DNA of 64,000 nt from Pseudomonas poae (GTDB lineage: Bacteria; Pseudomonadota; Gammaproteobacteria; Pseudomonadales; Pseudomonadaceae): assembly GCA_004000515.1 (NCBI GenBank), contig CP034537.1, forward strand, positions 5,966,001-6,030,000. Reading direction: 5' to 3'. A program made the position numbers and the translations under genes. The notes under the pieces are model-generated. The model was not told the DNA's origin, ran no database searches, and was given only the letters and a program-made list of their open reading frames with translations. How positions within the stretch are numbered: the stretch's first letter is position 1; each line of letters opens with the position of its first letter. Shown piece by piece: positions 26,756 through 36,726 of the stretch.

Positions 26756-27095
26756 CAGGCCATCCTCGCTCCAGCAGCAATTGCCGGGCCTGTGCCAATG
26801 GCAAGTGCACGATGTGATGCTCATGGTCGACCCAGCCATAACTGTCCAGATGCAGACGCTGGCGGGCCAGTTGCCGCTCACCCGCCTGCCGGGGATCAGC
26901 TTGTAGACGCGGCTCAGGGGGCAATAGGCGCTGGCGTTCCAGTGTGCTCATCGGCGGTTGTTGCTCCTGTTGACGGTAGCCGCTCAACAACCAGGCCACG
27001 CCGCCCAGGCTCAGGGTTATGGCCACTCCCAGCAGCACCATTACCCGGGCGGCTTTTTTACCGTCAAAATCGTTGGGCTGGTATTCAGCGGTCAT
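26745..27095 (-). CDS. Membrane-anchored hypothetical protein of the act-cox operon
   Basis: 116 residues: a short cytoplasmic N-terminus, one transmembrane helix (VMVLLGVAITLSLGGVAWLL) and a soluble periplasmic part rich in Arg and Gln, ending SYGWVDHEHHIVHLPLAQAR. Located between actF and sco with overlaps on both sides. I recall similar small proteins in other act-cox operons, where they are uncharacterised. A role in assembly or in bridging ACIII and oxidase is inference. The histidines near HEHHIVH could bind copper or heme. Confidence 0.7.
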   Translation of the reverse strand: MTAEYQPNDFDGKKAARVMVLLGVAITLSLGGVAWLLSGYRQQEQQPPMSTLERQRLLPPEPRLQADPRQAGERQLARQRLHLDSYGWVDHEHHIVHLPLAQARQLLLERGWPDEH

Positions 27096-28076
27096 GGCGC
27101 CTCCTTAGCCACTGCCGCCGCCACACGGCAAACAAGGCTGCGGCATACACTCCCTGGCACAGCACAGCGGTGAGGAGCATGCCAAGGGTGGCCTCGGGAA
27201 AAATCGACGGCAGGCTGATCCACATCGACTCGACAACCCCAAGCAACAAGATCGCCGCACAGCCCCACGTCAACACATTCATTCGGCCGCCCCATGGCGA
27301 CGCGAGTACCACCAGGCACACCAGTTGCCCGGCGACCAACAGCGCCGTCAGTGCGCCCCACCCACCCGTCTCGCGCACGCGGTACCAGGCCGTTTCATGC
27401 GCCAGGTCCACCGACCAGATAATCAGGTACTGCATGAACTGCACGTAGATCCAGAACGCCAAGGCGCTTACCAGCAGACCGCGTAACAGCACACACTGGC
27501 GTGCGGGCAGCAGCACCACGTTCCAGCACAACACACACAGCCCGGCGAAGGCCAGGCCGTCGAGCAGTTGCCGGGCAATCAACAACAGGCCGAACACGCT
27601 GGAGACAAACCCCGCCTGCAACGACATCAGCCAGTCCACGGCGGCCAGGCTCGCCACCAGCGCGTACAGGATCAACCCCGCCGCACTGCGCTTACCCACC
27701 CAGCCGTGCAACACCCAGGCAAGCCCGCCGTACACCAGAGTGCGTAACACAAAAACCACGGCGATAACCACAGGCCACGAAAACCCGGAGCCGCCTGATC
27801 GAACCAGGGGTACACCCAGGGCATCGTGACCAGCACCGGCAACAGCATCGGGATGATCAACAACACGGCGCTTGCTCCCAAGCGGCTGCCGGGATCCAGC
27901 AAAGGCTGCCAGCGACCGCTGACCAGTGGCGTCAGCAACGCAAGCAGCAAGCAACCCAGCGCGACATTGCTGCCATTGACCGCTGCCGCCAGGACGCCCG
28001 CACCGACCCAGGCAGGCTGCCAGACGCCGAGCACGGCAAGGCCGATGGCGGCAGCCAGCAACCACCACCGGCTCAT
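27085..28076 (-). pseudogene. actF: Alternative Complex III subunit ActF (membrane), frameshifted as read
   Basis: The N-terminal half (MSRWWLLAAAIGLAVLGVWQ ... MPWVYPWFDQAA) and C-terminal half (GFSWPVVIAVVFVLRTLVYG ... VWRRQWLRRRHDR) are in two frames that meet at CCC 27785-27787, where one extra base gives a continuous protein of about 330 residues with eight to ten transmembrane helices. Position after actE and the hydrophobic profile fit ActF, a paralogue-like partner of ActC in the membrane part of ACIII. Overlaps actE by 4 bp. Confidence 0.8.
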
Positions 28077-28606
28077 TGGCCGGACTCCTCGAAGGCCTGC
28101 CGCACAGTCGGCGACAGCGTTTGCAGGTCGGCGTGCTGGCTCAACTGCAGCACACGCAAGTGGGCGACAATCGCCCAGCGCTCATCGGGCTGAATGCGCG
28201 ACGCGTAGCCGTACATCAAGCCTCGCCCGTCGGCAATCACCTGCATCAGTTGGTCATCGGAGGCGTTCAGCAACCGCGGTTCGATAAACGACGGCGGTGC
28301 CGGAAAACCACGGCCCACCACCAGCCCATCGCCGAGCCCGCCCAGGCCATGGCACGGCGTGCAGAATGTTTGATAGCCCGCCTCGCCACGTGCCAGCAAG
28401 TCCGCACTCAGGGCCGGCCGTTGTCGGGCCAGCGCTTCGCGTTGCAGTTGCCCGCGCGCCACACTGCCGGCGGGAGGCTGGCGACTGCTGAGGCCATTGC
28501 CAAACAACGCGCTGGCGCGCTGTTCGAGTACCTTGGCCTGGCGTGACATGTCATCACAGCCGCTGCACAGCAGCACCAGGCTCAATGCCCATCGCCAGGC
28601 ATTCAT
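28073..28606 (-). CDS. actE: Alternative Complex III subunit ActE (monoheme cytochrome c lipoprotein)
   Basis: 177 residues with a lipobox (LLCSGC) near residue 17 and one heme site CTPCH near residue 82, followed by a Met-containing segment (GRGLMYGYASRIQPDERWAI) that can supply the distal ligand. ActE is the monoheme cytochrome of Alternative Complex III and the likely electron carrier towards the oxidase. Overlaps actD and actF by 4 bp. Confidence 0.9.
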   Translation of the reverse strand: MNAWRWALSLVLLCSGCDDMSRQAKVLEQRASALFGNGLSSRQPPAGSVARGQLQREALARQRPALSADLLARGEAGYQTFCTPCHGLGGLGDGLVVGRGFPAPPSFIEPRLLNASDDQLMQVIADGRGLMYGYASRIQPDERWAIVAHLRVLQLSQHADLQTLSPTVRQAFEESGQ

Positions 28607-29127
28607 GGCGCCACTTGCTGCACGCTCTGCGCGCGTTCGGCCAGCCAGGCGTGGGTCTGGTGTGCGTCAAACAGCGGGTCGCGCGCATCGATAAACAAGA
28701 AGAACCCATCATCGCTGGCCCCTTCAAATCCCTCGACGCCGAACAACGGATGATGCAAGCGCGGCAAGCGACTGCACAGCAACAACGTCAACACGGCCGC
28801 CATAGCTGCAAACACCACGGCAAACAGAAACGTCACCACGGCGAATGAAGGCAACGCCACCAAGGGTCGCCCGCCGATGTTCAAGGGATAGGCCCACACC
28901 GAACCGATCTGCATCACCAGCGCCAGGACGATGCCCAGTCCGGCCCCCAGGCAGGCCATGCGCCCTACTCGCCTGGCGTCGACCGCCAATACCGGCTCCA
29001 AGGCTTGCAGCGCAAACGGCGCGAAGGCATCCAGCCGCCGATAACCCAGGTCCCACGCGCACACGGCGGCATCCACCAGGGGCTCGGGCGCCGGGAACCG
29101 CGCGAGTAAACCCAGGCACTCAGCCAT
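28603..29127 (-). CDS. actD: Alternative Complex III subunit ActD (DUF3341)
   Basis: 174 residues from ATG 29127, overlapping the end of actC by 8 bp. A soluble N-terminal part beginning MAECLGLLARFPAPEPLVDA is followed by two transmembrane helices (LGAGLGIVLALVMQIGSVWA, AVVTFLFAVVFAAMAAVLTL) and a short cytoplasmic tail. This layout is that of DUF3341/ActD, a structural membrane subunit of ACIII. Confidence 0.87.
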   Translation of the reverse strand: MAECLGLLARFPAPEPLVDAAVCAWDLGYRRLDAFAPFALQALEPVLAVDARRVGRMACLGAGLGIVLALVMQIGSVWAYPLNIGGRPLVALPSFAVVTFLFAVVFAAMAAVLTLLLCSRLPRLHHPLFGVEGFEGASDDGFFLFIDARDPLFDAHQTHAWLAERAQSVQQVAP

Positions 29128-30484
29128 CACCGCGCTCCTGATGCAGCGCCTGCTTGACCTCGAACGCGGAGACCATCGGCACATAGCGCAGAAACAGGCT
29201 ATAGGGCACCAGAAACACCCCGAAGCTGCCGATAAACAGCGTCCAGTCCCCCAGGGACGGCGTGTAATCGCCCCAGCTGGAAACCAGCAGATCACGCATC
29301 TGCGGAGGGATCAGCAGCATGAAACGCTCGGCCCACATCCCCACCAGTACGGCCAGCGCCACCAGTGCCAATCGCGGCGGGCTTTGGCGCACGTTTCGCC
29401 ACCAGAGCGCCTGGAGCACCCCGACATTGCAGACGATCGCCAACCAGAAACTCCAGGCATGCGCGCCGCTGATGCGCGCAAGCAATACCTCGATTTCATG
29501 CGCGTCGCCGCTGTAGAACGGCATGAACAGATCGGCCAGATACCCGTAGGTGGTCATCCAGCCGGTGGCCAGCAACAGACAGCCGAGCATGTCCAGATGG
29601 CGTGGAGTGATCAGGCTTTGGATGCACAGTATCCAGCGCACCGCAATCGCCAGCAGCGCCACCAGGGCGAACCCGGAAAACACCGCCCCGGCCACAAAAT
29701 AGGCGGGAAACAGGGTGGAATGCCAACCGCTCTGGGTGCCCATGGTCAGCAGAAACGAATAGCCACTCGACACCGCAAACACCAGCGGTATCGCGAGGAT
29801 CGCCAGCACCCGCGTGGTGCGCCGCCACAACGCCCAATGCCGTTGCGACCCGCGCCAGCCGAGCGCCAGCAAGCCATAGACCGCCTGGCGCAGCGGCTTC
29901 CGGGCCCGATCACGGGCGATGGCGAAATCCGGAATGGCGCCCACCATCAGGAACAGCACCGACACCGTGAGGTACGACAGGATCGCAAACATGTCCCAGG
30001 CCGTAGGGCTTTTGAATTGCGGCCATAACTCCATTTCATTCGGGTAGGGCATGGTCCAGTAGAACAGCCAGGGGCGGCCCAGGTGCAGGATCGGGTACAG
30101 CGCGGCGCAGATCACTGCCATCAGCGTCATCAGCTCCGCCAGCCGGTTGAGGGTATGGCGCCAGGGCCGCTCGATCAGCAACAGCAAGGCCGAGATAAAG
30201 GTGCCCGCGTGGCCGATCCCCAGCCACCAGATGTAATTGAGGATGCCAAAGCCCCAATGCACCGGCTGATTATTGCCCCACATGCCCACGCCATTGCCCA
30301 GCAGCACGACGACCGAGCCCAGGTACACCAGCAACAACACCAGGCCGACACCGAACATCCAGCGCCAGGCAACGCGCCGGGGGAACTGCTGCAATGGCCC
30401 GAACACCTGCCGCGACACCTGCTGGTCGCTCAAATCCTTTGGCAGGAAATGCCCGGTGGCGTGCAGCAGCGGCTCAGCCTTCAT
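29120..30484 (-). CDS. actC: Alternative Complex III subunit ActC (NrfD-like quinol-binding membrane subunit)
   Basis: 454 residues from ATG 30484. Ten or so transmembrane helices of the NrfD/PsrC superfamily: WGFGILNYIWWLGIGHAGTF, YPILHLGRPWLFYW, PYPNEMELWPQFKSP, SGYSFLLTMGTQSGWHSTLF. ActC forms the quinol-oxidation site of ACIII together with ActB. The His and Asp/Glu residues in these segments correspond to those discussed for quinol and proton routes in ACIII. Overlaps actB and actD. Confidence 0.93.
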   Translation of the reverse strand: MKAEPLLHATGHFLPKDLSDQQVSRQVFGPLQQFPRRVAWRWMFGVGLVLLLVYLGSVVVLLGNGVGMWGNNQPVHWGFGILNYIWWLGIGHAGTFISALLLLIERPWRHTLNRLAELMTLMAVICAALYPILHLGRPWLFYWTMPYPNEMELWPQFKSPTAWDMFAILSYLTVSVLFLMVGAIPDFAIARDRARKPLRQAVYGLLALGWRGSQRHWALWRRTTRVLAILAIPLVFAVSSGYSFLLTMGTQSGWHSTLFPAYFVAGAVFSGFALVALLAIAVRWILCIQSLITPRHLDMLGCLLLATGWMTTYGYLADLFMPFYSGDAHEIEVLLARISGAHAWSFWLAIVCNVGVLQALWWRNVRQSPPRLALVALAVLVGMWAERFMLLIPPQMRDLLVSSWGDYTPSLGDWTLFIGSFGVFLVPYSLFLRYVPMVSAFEVKQALHQERGDG

Positions 30485-33347
30485 CGCCGGCGCCCTCCTC
30501 CTCGATGCGCGCCAGGTAACTGGTGCGCGGCCGGGTGCCGAGGGCTTCCAGCAAGCGGTAATGGCGGGGATCACGGCGTGCGAGGCTGACAGCGCTGGCG
30601 GGGGCGTTGATGTCGCCAAACTGGATGGCCTGGCTGGGGCAGGTTTGCTGGCAAGCGGTGATCACCGCAGAGGGATCGAAATCGTCGCCGTGTTGCTTGT
30701 TGTCCGTGCGGGCGTTGCTGATGCGTTGGATGCAGTACGTGCATTTCTCCATCACGCCGCGGGAGCGTACCGTCACCTCGGGGTTGCGTTGGGCCTGAAT
30801 CGACGGCGCGGCGTCGGCGCTCCAGTCCAGCCAATTGAAGCGTCGCACTTTGTACGGGCAGTAAGAGGCGCACGTGCGTGTGCCTATGCAGCGGTTGTAG
30901 ACCATCTGGTTCAAGCCATCGCGGCTATGCACGGTGGCGTTGACCGGGCAGCCGGTTTCGCAGGGCGCCTGCTCGCAGTGCATGCAGGGCAATGGCTGGA
31001 AGCGCGAACGCGGGGCCTCCAACGGCCCCTGGTAATAATGGTCGATGCGCAGCCAGTGCATGCTGCGCCCCTGGGCGACCTGCTCGGCGCCGACCACAGC
31101 AATATTGTTCTCGGCCTGACAGGCCACCACACAGGCATTGCAGCCGGTGCACAGGTCCAGATCAATGACCATGCCCCACTGCGGGCCGCTGTCGGCCACC
31201 GGGCTGTAGAGCGACGCGGGAATGGCCTGGGTCGCGAGTTGTGGTTTGGCGCGTGAGACCACACGGATGGGCGGTTCCTGCGCTTCAGGCAACCGGTGAT
31301 GTGACTGGGTGGCCGCCAAAGGAAAGTGCTCGCCGGTGCTTCGTAGGGAGGCACTGACGGAGAGTTGCTCAGTGGGCTTCACCGCGTAACCCAGGCCATC
31401 ACCGACGCGCCCGGCGTGGCCGCGACCGTAGCCGGTGTATAAGGCAATGACCTGGTCGGCCTGCCCGGGGTCAACCCAGGCCGGTCCGCGCACGGTCTGC
31501 TCCGCCAGTGTTACCTCTATACCGTCGCCATTGCTCACGCCCAACTGTTCGGCCAGGTGTGGCGAAAGCCCGATCACATTGCTCCAGGTCAGGGTGCTGA
31601 TGGGCTTGGGCAATTCCTGCAGCCAGCCGGAGTTGGCGAAGCGCCCGTCCCACACGGTCGGGTCGGGACGGATTACGGCCTCTAATCCTTCGCCAACGTC
31701 GGCCGCCGCGGGGGCAACTGGCGTCACCTCCTCCACCTTGACTGGCGCTGGGGCCGGTTCAATCCAGCCATTGGCCAATGCCTCGCGCCATTGTTGCTGC
31801 GCGATATGCGCCCAGGTTGCGCGCACCAGCGCCAAGGCATCGGTCTCGGTTGAGTGCAGCAGCAAGTCGAGGACCTGATGCAGGGTGCGCGTCGAATACA
31901 TCGGTTCGATCAGCGGCTGGACGATGCAAACACTGCCGTCCGCCGCGCGGCCATCGCTCCAACCGTCCAGGGCGTGATTGAGCGGCAGGTGCCAATGGCA
32001 CTGCGCGGCGCTTTCGTCGTAGTAAAGCCCGGCATGCAAGCGAAATGGCGCCTGGGGCAGCACATCTTGCAGGTAGGCATTTAGCACTGGGTTGCAGTCG
32101 AGTATCAGCAAATGAGTCACTGCTTCCTGACTCAGTTGCGCAAGCGAACCCCACGATTGATAAGGCTCGTAACCCAATAACCTCGGCACCTGCCAGTCCA
32201 ACGCTCGGCCTGCGTGCCCCAAGCGCTGGTTAAGCTGCATGACCTGCGCCTGCAACGCCTCGGATGCCTGCTGGCTGATACCGATCAGGCCACGCCCAGG
32301 GTGGGCCTTGAGCGCAGCGGCGGCGTCCTGCACCCACTGCCGTTGCGCCGAGTTCAGGCGCGGCGTTCCGGGCAGGTCCTGGTCCAGCGCCTGGCTCAGC
32401 GCAAGCAGCAGGCCGGGCAACTGCGACGGCGCCGTGGGCAAGCGCGCGGTGGCGGCAGCGCCGGTGAGGCTCGGAACACTTTCAGCGACGAATACCAACG
32501 CGGCGCCCTCACCTTTCGCTGCCTGACGGCGACGTTCAGCCCAGCCGCGCTGGAGCACCGTCTGATACGGACCGCTGCCCAGCGGGTCATATTCCAGGCA
32601 CACCAGCACCTCGGTCTGTTCCAGGTGAACCTGCGCAGCCAATGGCTGACCGAACGCGCGTTCGCTGGCTCGCAGGGCGGCCGTCTCGGCAAAGGCTTCG
32701 CCATGGTACAGGCGCGCCTCAGGCCAGCGTTGTTGCAATTGGTCGAGCTGGCGCTTGAGGGTCGGTGAACTGCTGGCCCCGCAGACGATGTGCAAGCCCT
32801 TGCCGCGAGCGCTGTCCAACACCTGCTGCTCGTGGACCAGCGCCGCGCGCACATCCGGCCAACTGGCTTCGCGGCCTTTGAAACGCGGCGCCTGGGAACG
32901 GTCCGGATCATAGAGTTGCAGGATCGCCGCTTGAGTAAAGGCATCGCAGGCGCCCCCCGACACAGGATGGTCCGGGTTACCTTCGAGCTTGATCGGTCTG
33001 CCTGCAACGGTCTTGCCCAACACGGGCTGGGCAACACCGCCAAACGGGATGGCGGTGGCGTACCAGGCCGGCACGCCTGGCGTCAGATTGACCGGCTGAC
33101 TGACCGCCGTCACCGCCTGTTCCGGGGTCTTGCCACAGGCGGCCAGCCCCGCCATGGCGATGGACGCCGCCATCAACTGCAGGAAACGCCGTCGATCCAT
33201 CAGCGGCGCCACACCTGCAAATTCCGCCTCTATCAGTGCTTGAGCGTCAGGGGACTCGGCAAGCGCCTCAAGCCCGCGCCAATAAGCCTGCCCCTCAAGT
33301 CCGGCCAGTTGTTCACGCAAAACGGAGAAGTCCAGCGGCTTACTCAT
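30474..33347 (-). CDS. actB: Alternative Complex III subunit ActB (fused molybdopterin-like and Fe-S protein)
   Basis: 957 residues from ATG 33347, chosen for the 4-bp ATGA overlap with actA. A twin-arginine-type signal (DRRRFLQLMAASIAMAGLAA followed by a Cys) is followed by a molybdopterin-oxidoreductase-like domain (about 60-670) that in characterised ACIII lacks the cofactor. A C-terminal ferredoxin-like domain has four cysteine clusters (CTGCNACVVAC, CMHCEQAPCETGC, CIGTRTCASYC, CTYC). It carries electrons from the quinol site in ActC to the ActA hemes, on the periplasmic face. Confidence 0.94.
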   Translation of the reverse strand: MSKPLDFSVLREQLAGLEGQAYWRGLEALAESPDAQALIEAEFAGVAPLMDRRRFLQLMAASIAMAGLAACGKTPEQAVTAVSQPVNLTPGVPAWYATAIPFGGVAQPVLGKTVAGRPIKLEGNPDHPVSGGACDAFTQAAILQLYDPDRSQAPRFKGREASWPDVRAALVHEQQVLDSARGKGLHIVCGASSSPTLKRQLDQLQQRWPEARLYHGEAFAETAALRASERAFGQPLAAQVHLEQTEVLVCLEYDPLGSGPYQTVLQRGWAERRRQAAKGEGAALVFVAESVPSLTGAAATARLPTAPSQLPGLLLALSQALDQDLPGTPRLNSAQRQWVQDAAAALKAHPGRGLIGISQQASEALQAQVMQLNQRLGHAGRALDWQVPRLLGYEPYQSWGSLAQLSQEAVTHLLILDCNPVLNAYLQDVLPQAPFRLHAGLYYDESAAQCHWHLPLNHALDGWSDGRAADGSVCIVQPLIEPMYSTRTLHQVLDLLLHSTETDALALVRATWAHIAQQQWREALANGWIEPAPAPVKVEEVTPVAPAAADVGEGLEAVIRPDPTVWDGRFANSGWLQELPKPISTLTWSNVIGLSPHLAEQLGVSNGDGIEVTLAEQTVRGPAWVDPGQADQVIALYTGYGRGHAGRVGDGLGYAVKPTEQLSVSASLRSTGEHFPLAATQSHHRLPEAQEPPIRVVSRAKPQLATQAIPASLYSPVADSGPQWGMVIDLDLCTGCNACVVACQAENNIAVVGAEQVAQGRSMHWLRIDHYYQGPLEAPRSRFQPLPCMHCEQAPCETGCPVNATVHSRDGLNQMVYNRCIGTRTCASYCPYKVRRFNWLDWSADAAPSIQAQRNPEVTVRSRGVMEKCTYCIQRISNARTDNKQHGDDFDPSAVITACQQTCPSQAIQFGDINAPASAVSLARRDPRHYRLLEALGTRPRTSYLARIEEEGAGDEG

Positions 33348-34000
33348 CGGTGGCACGTCCCGCAGTCGGTAAGGCCCCGGGTATCGATGTGCCGCGCGGT
33401 CATCAGGCGCTCACCCAATTGGCGACGGTCCTCGGAAGGCTTCCACTGCATATTGGTGACCTGCTCCAGGGGACGCAGATGGGGCGCCGGGTCACGGTGA
33501 CAGGCCAGGCACTGGCCCATGTTCAGCGGTTGCGCCTTGAACATCAGTTGCATGCGGTCGACCTGACCATGGCATTCACTGCAGCCGACGCCGGCGTTCA
33601 CATGGACGCCGTGATGGAAATACACGTAGTCCGGCAGCTTGGCGACGCGTTGCCAATGCAGGGGCTCAAGCTCACGCAGGCTCTTGCGCAACGGCTCCAG
33701 CACATCGGCATGTGTCCATACCTGGGAATGACAACTCATGCAGGTTTCGGTGGGTGGCAGGCTGGCCATCGCGGAGGAGTGCACCGCGCTGTGGCAATAA
33801 CGGCAGTCGATCTTGAGTTCGCCCGCATGGTGGGCATGGCTGAAGGGCAATGGCTGCTCGACCACCCAGTTACGGCCGGTGCGGTAGTCGGTGCTGTCCA
33901 GAGTCAACGCCACAAGCAAACCTCCCGAAAGCCCGGCGATCAGCAGCAACAGTCCTACGCGCAGCCAGGTATCGGCCGAGCGCCTGAAGATCTGCGTCAT
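33344..34000 (-). CDS. actA: Alternative Complex III subunit ActA (pentaheme cytochrome c)
   Basis: 218 residues with one N-terminal transmembrane anchor and five heme c sites: CRYCH, CMSCH, CSECH, CLACH and CGTCH, the count expected for ActA. It is the first gene of the act-cox operon, so the promoter must lie in or upstream of 34001; only 10 bp separate it from the upstream pyruvate-oxidase-like gene, so the whole block may be transcribed from further upstream. It transfers electrons from ActB towards ActE and the oxidase. Confidence 0.95.
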   Translation of the reverse strand: MTQIFRRSADTWLRVGLLLLIAGLSGGLLVALTLDSTDYRTGRNWVVEQPLPFSHAHHAGELKIDCRYCHSAVHSSAMASLPPTETCMSCHSQVWTHADVLEPLRKSLRELEPLHWQRVAKLPDYVYFHHGVHVNAGVGCSECHGQVDRMQLMFKAQPLNMGQCLACHRDPAPHLRPLEQVTNMQWKPSEDRRQLGERLMTARHIDTRGLTDCGTCHR

Positions 34001-34010
34001 TGCCGGATTC

Positions 34011-35851
34011 TCATGTCCATGTCCTTAACGCTTTGGCTGTGCGGGTGCGCAGGCGTTCGTTATTTTTTGCGCCTCCTGGCAGAACGCTGGCCAACACTTG
34101 CTTGGCGGTTTGCACAATCACCCCGGCTTCATCCGGGTCGCCTTTGAGCAACGTGGTGGCGAACTTCCTGGCCTGTTCCAGCTTGATATGCGGGGGAAGT
34201 GGCGGCACGTCGGGGTCGGTCTTGAACTCGATCAGCACCGGTACATCCGAGGCCAACGCCTGTTCCCAGGCCCCAGCCACATCCTCCTCGCGCTCGACAA
34301 AAATCCCCTTCAGCCCCAGCGAAATCGCAAACAGGTGATACGGCACGTCAGGAATGGTTTGCGAAGCCTCAAACTTGGGGTCGCCTTCCATCACGCGCTG
34401 CTCCCAAGTGACCTGGTTCAGGTCTTCATTGTTGAACACCGCACAGATCCATTTAGGGCTCTGCCACTGCCGCCAGTATTTGGCCACGGTGATCAGTTCG
34501 GCCATGTTGTTCATCTGCATCGCGCCATCGCCCACCAGCGCGATCACGGTGTTCTGCGGGTGCGCAAACTTGGCGGCGATGGCGTACGGCACGGCAGCCC
34601 CATGGACGCCAAGCCACCGGACAGGGAACATTGCATGCCACGGCGGATCTTCAAGTCGCGGGCATACCAGTTGGCACAGGAGCCGGAATCGCTGGTGATG
34701 ATGGCGTGGTCGGGCAAGCGTGGAGACAGCTCGTAGACCACGCGTTGCGGGTTGATCGGCTTGGCTTTTGCCAGGGCGCGTTTCTCCAGGGTTTTCTCCC
34801 AGCTAGCACGCCAACCCTCGACCTTCTTGCGCCATTTACGCTGAGTCTTGTGGGTGAGCAACGGCAACAACGCAGCCAGGGTCTCGGCGGCATCGCCCAC
34901 CAGATTCACCTCCATGGGATAACGCAGGCTTAACATGTCGGGTTGCAGGTCAATCTGCACGCCACGGGCCTGGCCTTCCTTGGGCAGGAACTCTGAGTAA
35001 GGAAAACCCGAGCCGATCATCAACAAGGTGTCGCATTCGGTCATCAGCTTGTAGCTGGGCTCGGTGCCCAACAGGCCGATGCTGCCGGTAACCCAGGGCA
35101 AATCGTCAGGGACTGCAGCCTTGCCGAGTAGCGCCTTGGCCACCCCGGCGCCAAGCGCTTCGGCGACGGCGATGACTTCATCGGTGGCCGCCAGCGCCCC
35201 TGCGCCGACGAGAATCGCAACTTTCTCACCGGCATTCAGCACGTCTGCGGCGCGCTGTAGATCCGCCTCATACGGCACCACTCGCGGCTTTGAATAACCC
35301 ACCCCAGAGTGCACTGTGCCGTGGGCCCTGGCGGGCGGTTCGTAGGTCGCCTCCTGCAAATCGTTGGGCAGGATGATCGCCGTCACTCGGCGCTCACCGA
35401 CTGCCGTGCGTACGGCCCGATCCACCAAGTGACGCACCTGGGATGGCACCGTAGCCTGCTGCACGAATGCCCCTGCCACATCCTTGAACATCGACACCAG
35501 ATCCAACTCCTGCTGGTAATGCCCCCCAAGCGCTGCCCGCGCCTGCTGCCCGACAATCGCCAGCACCGGCATATGGTCCATCCGCGCGTCATAGAGCCCA
35601 GTGATCAGGTGCGAGGCACCTGGCCCTGATGTGGCTATGCAAACGCCCAGCTCCCCCGTGAATTTGGCGTGGGCCGACGCCATGAACGCGGCCATTTCCT
35701 CATGACGGGCCTGAATGAATTCGATCTTGCCCTGCGCCCGGCTCAACGCGCCGAATACACCATTGATACCGTCCCCCGGGTAACCAAAGATTCGGGTAAC
35801 GCCCCATTGGCTGAGTCGCTCAACCAGAAAGTCGCCTACTGTCGTCGTCAT
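34011..35851 (-). pseudogene. Thiamine-diphosphate enzyme of the pyruvate oxidase/POXB type, frameshifted as read
   Basis: From ATG 35851 (GAGG 9 bases upstream) to the stop at 34011, about 613 residues once a base is added at CCCC 34598-34601; the break lies just after SLSGGLASMG and the next frame continues AAVPYAIAAKFAHPQNTVIA. Domains in order: Pyr (FGYPGDGINGVFGAL, with catalytic Glu in QARHEEMAAFMASAHAKFTG), central domain, and PP domain with VGDGAMQMNNMAELITVAKY. Likely a quinone- or O2-linked pyruvate oxidase, which would feed electrons to the quinone pool used by the neighbouring ACIII. Acetolactate synthase-like activity is the alternative. Confidence 0.85.
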
Positions 35852-35868
35852 CGAATGCCTCGCTTCAT

Positions 35869-36726
35869 TCAAAGAATGGGTTTGCCACCTGTTACGCCGT
35901 AGCGTTCACCGGAGATATAACTGCCCTCATCCGACGCCAGCAGTACGTAGATGGGCGAGACTTCGACTGGCTGGCCGGGGCGCCCCAGCGGTGTATTGCC
36001 TCCAAAGTTCTTGACGGAGTCCTCGGTCATCGTCGACACGATCAATGGCGTCCAGATTGGCCCGGGCGCCACACTGTTGACGCGAATACCGCGTTTGCCG
36101 AGCATCTGCGCCAAGCCCGCAGTGAAGTTGGCGATCGCGCCTTTGGTGGCCGCATAGGGCAACAGCGTGGGGTTGGGCGCATCGGAATTGACCGAGCTGG
36201 TGTTGATGATCGAACTGCCCTCGGCCATGTGCGGCAGCGCGGCCTTGCAGATGCGAAACATCGCGGTGACGTTAACGTTAAAGGTCTTTAGCCAATCTTC
36301 ATCGGGGATGTCTTCCAGACTTTCGTAGGTCATCTGGAACGCCGCGTTATTGACCAGCACATCAATGCGTCCGAACTTCTCCACGGTGTCACTGACTATC
36401 GCCGTGCACTGATCCGCGTTGCCCAGGTCACCTGGCAGCAACAGGCATTGACGACCCGCCGCCTCGACCCACCGCGCGGTTTCCTTGGCGTCTTCATGCT
36501 CATCCAGATAGGAGACCGCCACGTCCGCGCCTTCGCGTGCAAAGGCGATGGCCACCGCACGCCCAATGCCGCTATCGGCCCCGGTGATCAAGGCTATTTT
36601 GTTGGCGAGTCGGCCCGAGCCTTTGTAGGTCTGCTCACCGCAATCGGGCATTGGATCCATCTTGCGCTGCTGACCGGGTACGGGCTGCTGTTGCGCCTTG
36701 AATGGTGGTTTTGGATAACTGTTCAT
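35869..36726 (-). CDS. SDR-family oxidoreductase (YghA/glucose-1-dehydrogenase-like)
   Basis: 285 residues. A proline/glutamine-rich N-terminus (PPFKAQQQPVPGQQRKMDPM) precedes a classical SDR: ITGADSGIGRAVAIAFAREG, NNAAFQMTYESLEDI, catalytic Ser in NTSSVNSD and Tyr/Lys in YAATKGA. This longer form is the type common in stress loci of Proteobacteria and Bacilli (YghA, YhxC). AGGGAG precedes the start. Located 17 bp upstream of the pyruvate-oxidase-like gene and probably co-transcribed with it. Confidence 0.9.
   Translation of the reverse strand: MNSYPKPPFKAQQQPVPGQQRKMDPMPDCGEQTYKGSGRLANKIALITGADSGIGRAVAIAFAREGADVAVSYLDEHEDAKETARWVEAAGRQCLLLPGDLGNADQCTAIVSDTVEKFGRIDVLVNNAAFQMTYESLEDIPDEDWLKTFNVNVTAMFRICKAALPHMAEGSSIINTSSVNSDAPNPTLLPYAATKGAIANFTAGLAQMLGKRGIRVNSVAPGPIWTPLIVSTMTEDSVKNFGGNTPLGRPGQPVEVSPIYVLLASDEGSYISGERYGVTGGKPIL

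Noticed and set aside
29141..30028. 295-codon plus-strand frame opposite actC
   Set aside because: His/Gln/Arg-rich antisense translation of a membrane-protein gene; not protein-like.
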